A stretch of 64,000 nucleotides of DNA from Rhodovulum steppense. GTDB taxonomy: Bacteria > Pseudomonadota > Alphaproteobacteria > Rhodobacterales > Rhodobacteraceae. Positions 62,191 through 64,000 of the stretch are shown piece by piece. The stretch's first letter is position 1. Every line of letters starts with the position of its first letter. Both the position numbers and the translations under genes were made by a program. The notes below the pieces were generated by a model. The model was not told the DNA's origin and ran no database searches. It was given only the letters and a program-made list of their open reading frames with translations. Where the stretch lies: contig NZ_SLVM01000012.1 in NCBI RefSeq assembly GCF_004339675.1, forward strand, positions 52,310-116,309, written 5' to 3'.

Positions 62191-64000
62191 ATGCGCAAAT
62201 TCCTCTCCTACCTGTTCGGAAGCATCGCCATCAAGATCGCGTTCTCGATGGCCGCCATGGGCGCGATGACGGCGGTTGCCGTCGTGATCAGCCTTGCCGT
62301 GTTCAACAGCCTGACAGGCTCGCTGAACGCGCTTCTGGGCCAGCAATTGCCTGCCCTGCGCCAAAGCGTGGCCGTGATCGAACACAGCGCGGGCATCCGC
62401 GACGCCCTGTCCGAAATGCTCCTGGCCGACGCACCGGACGGGGTCCGGAACGGGCATGATGGCTTTGTGGCCGAAAAGGCCGCACTCGAAGAGGGCATGA
62501 AGGGTCTGCCCGAAGCCGCAATCTCCGCAATGCTGCCGCTTCTTGCCGAACTCGACGCCGCGACCCTACAGATGGAATCTGCGATCGCCGACCGCTTCGC
62601 GCGCCATGACGAGCTTGAAACCACCATCGCCGCCTATCGCGACATGTCGGACGAGGCCCGGGCCCAACTCATGAAGCTGGCCGACGACGCCGTCTATGAC
62701 ATGGAACTTGCGGGCGCGCAGACGATCGAGGCAGTGACAAGCACGCTTGGGGCGCTGATCGAATACGATTTCGCTGCAACTTCGCTGGTGCTGAGGGCGC
62801 GCAGCGAGGTCAACCTGCTCAGCGGCACCGCCATCGCCTTGGCCGAAACCGGCGATGACGGGCTGGCCGTGGGCCTGCGCGGCATCGCCCGGTCGAGCCT
62901 GGACGAACTCGACACGATAATCGCCGGGCTCGAGGCCAATGGGGGCAGTCCCAAGCTTTTGCCGATGCTGACCGAGATGCGTGACCTCCTCGCAGAAATG
63001 ACCGGCGGCGGAATGCGTGGCCGGGCGGACAGCCTGCGTCGGCTGATCGCGCTGCGCGCCCAGACCGATACCGCGCTGACCGAAGCCATCGACGAGCTGA
63101 CCCAAAACCTGCTCACAGGGGCCGAGGACACCGCGACCTTCAACAGCGAGGCTGTCGAGCGGTTGATCGGCAACGAATTGCAGTTCATCCGCGACGCGGC
63201 CCGGCTCGAACTCGCCGTGGAGACCGTCGTTGCGATGGCCTTCCTGGGCGCCACGGCCAGCACGTCGGAGGCCGCCGAGGCCGCGCAGCGAGAACTCGAC
63301 ATGGTCGCCGATGCGCTCGCCGCGCTCATCGACGAGGTCTTCCTGAGCGACGAGTTGCGCGGGATCATCGAGAGTATCCTCGCCTTGTCCGGCCCCGAGA
63401 CGGGCATTGTCGCCACGCGGGCGGCCATGATCCAGGCCCAGTTGCGTGCCGAAACGACCTCGCGGACAGCCTACAACCATCTGCGTCGGATCGGCGAGGC
63501 GGCGGTCATGCAAAGCGATTCCGCGCTCGCCGCCGCATCTGTCGCAGGCGACGCGGTACTCGAGAAGGCGGACCGCGCGGAACAGCAACTGCGCATGGTG
63601 GCGACGGCAACCGTGACGTTCCTGCTTGCGGCTCCGGTCTTCATCTGGCTCTTGATCCTGCGCCCCATGGCGCGTCTGGTGCGGGTGACCGAGAGGCTGT
63701 CGAAGGGCGACCTGGCTCCCATCACCGGCTTGCGTTTCACCGACGGGGAGATCGGCCGGATGGCAACCGCACTCGGCGTCTTCCGCGAGGGCCTGATCGA
63801 ACGCGCCCGCATGCAGGAGCACGAACGCGCCATCGAAGAGGAACGTCGGCTCCGCGCCGAGCAACAGCACTCCGTGGTCACCACACTCGCCGACGGGCTC
63901 CAACGGCTGTCCTCCGGGGATCTGACGCATCGTCTTGAGAGCGCCTTTGCGCCGGATTACGAGCAGTTGCGGCATGATTTCAACGCGACGGTCGCGACGC
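62191..64000 (+). CDS. Methyl-accepting chemotaxis protein, 3' end cut by window edge
   Basis: About 603 codons are visible with no stop before the right edge. A first membrane helix lies at residues 13-37 (IAIKIAFSMAAMGAMTAVAVVISLAVF), then an unusually long, nearly all-helical periplasmic domain of about 430 residues rich in Ala, Glu and Leu. The second membrane helix is at about 470-491 (VTFLLAAPVFIWLLIL). A HAMP domain follows (RPMARLVRVTERLSKGDLAP), and a second HAMP-like unit (LADGLQRLSSGDLTHRL, then YEQLRHDFNATV) typical of alphaproteobacterial receptors. The methylation and signalling domain is beyond the window. GAGG lies 5 bases before the ATG. The sensory ligand is unknown. Confidence 0.9.
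   Translation, partial: MRKFLSYLFGSIAIKIAFSMAAMGAMTAVAVVISLAVFNSLTGSLNALLGQQLPALRQSVAVIEHSAGIRDALSEMLLADAPDGVRNGHDGFVAEKAALEEGMKGLPEAAISAMLPLLAELDAATLQMESAIADRFARHDELETTIAAYRDMSDEARAQLMKLADDAVYDMELAGAQTIEAVTSTLGALIEYDFAATSLVLRARSEVNLLSGTAIALAETGDDGLAVGLRGIARSSLDELDTIIAGLEANGGSPKLLPMLTEMRDLLAEMTGGGMRGRADSLRRLIALRAQTDTALTEAIDELTQNLLTGAEDTATFNSEAVERLIGNELQFIRDAARLELAVETVVAMAFLGATASTSEAAEAAQRELDMVADALAALIDEVFLSDELRGIIESILALSGPETGIVATRAAMIQAQLRAETTSRTAYNHLRRIGEAAVMQSDSALAAASVAGDAVLEKADRAEQQLRMVATATVTFLLAAPVFIWLLILRPMARLVRVTERLSKGDLAPITGLRFTDGEIGRMATALGVFREGLIERARMQEHERAIEEERRLRAEQQHSVVTTLADGLQRLSSGDLTHRLESAFAPDYEQLRHDFNATVAT

Overview
The window is high-GC chromosomal DNA from an alphaproteobacterium, most likely a member of the Rhodobacteraceae (Paracoccus/Rhodobacter/Rhodovulum relatives). 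This is inferred from the division and cell-wall gene order with small DUF2484-type membrane genes beside murB, the aerobic CobS/CobT cobaltochelatase pair, the Tad locus with an OmpA-like lipoprotein in the CpaD position, and overall codon use. No database search was possible; all names rest on motifs and family knowledge. No rRNA, tRNA, CRISPR array, insertion sequence or prophage was seen.

Layout. (1) 1-8.6 kb: a partial secreted metallo-beta-lactamase-fold protein, a DUF427 protein, a long Xaa-Pro aminopeptidase, a single-domain BLUF blue-light receptor, cobT and cobS, and a D-lactate/glycolate-type FAD dehydrogenase. (2) 8.7-25.7 kb, all on the minus strand: a division and cell-wall cluster transcribed ftsW-murG-murC-(accessory gene, APC permease)-two small membrane proteins-murB-ddl-ftsQ-ftsA-ftsZ-lpxC-bamD-recN. 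A 560-residue protein of unknown function with an Ala-rich repeat tract, and a permease, separate murC from murB. (3) 26-36 kb: a small unknown protein with a leader resembling those of injection-system-associated proteins, a lytic transglycosylase, RNase R, dapE, a PLP ornithine/lysine-type decarboxylase with a structured leader, and a GNAT-M16 peptidase-thrC operon. (4) 36.4-46.7 kb, plus strand: tldD, dprA, topA, the two subunits of a 3-oxoacid CoA-transferase, and an operon of a UPF0104-type membrane protein with DprE1-like and DprE2-like enzymes. (5) 46.9-61.6 kb: a small SLT transglycosylase, then a Tad/Flp pilus locus (flp, cpaB, cpaC, ompA-like lipoprotein, cpaE, cpaF, tadB, tadC, two TPR lipoproteins, cpaA), an opposing GT-C-like membrane protein and a AAA+ ATPase preceded by a repeated operator-like motif. 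(6) 61.6-64 kb: a hairpin-rich leader and the start of a chemoreceptor gene cut by the window edge.

Functionally the window joins peptidoglycan precursor synthesis (MurB, MurC, MurG, Ddl, DapE), the divisome (FtsW, FtsQ, FtsA, FtsZ), outer-membrane biogenesis (LpxC, BamD), genome maintenance (RecN, DprA, TopA), cobalamin synthesis and surface adhesion by Tad pili. The least explained parts are the 560-aa gene within the cell-wall cluster, the 130-aa leader-bearing protein at 26.0 kb, the DprE1/DprE2-like operon, and the repeat array upstream of the AAA+ gene.
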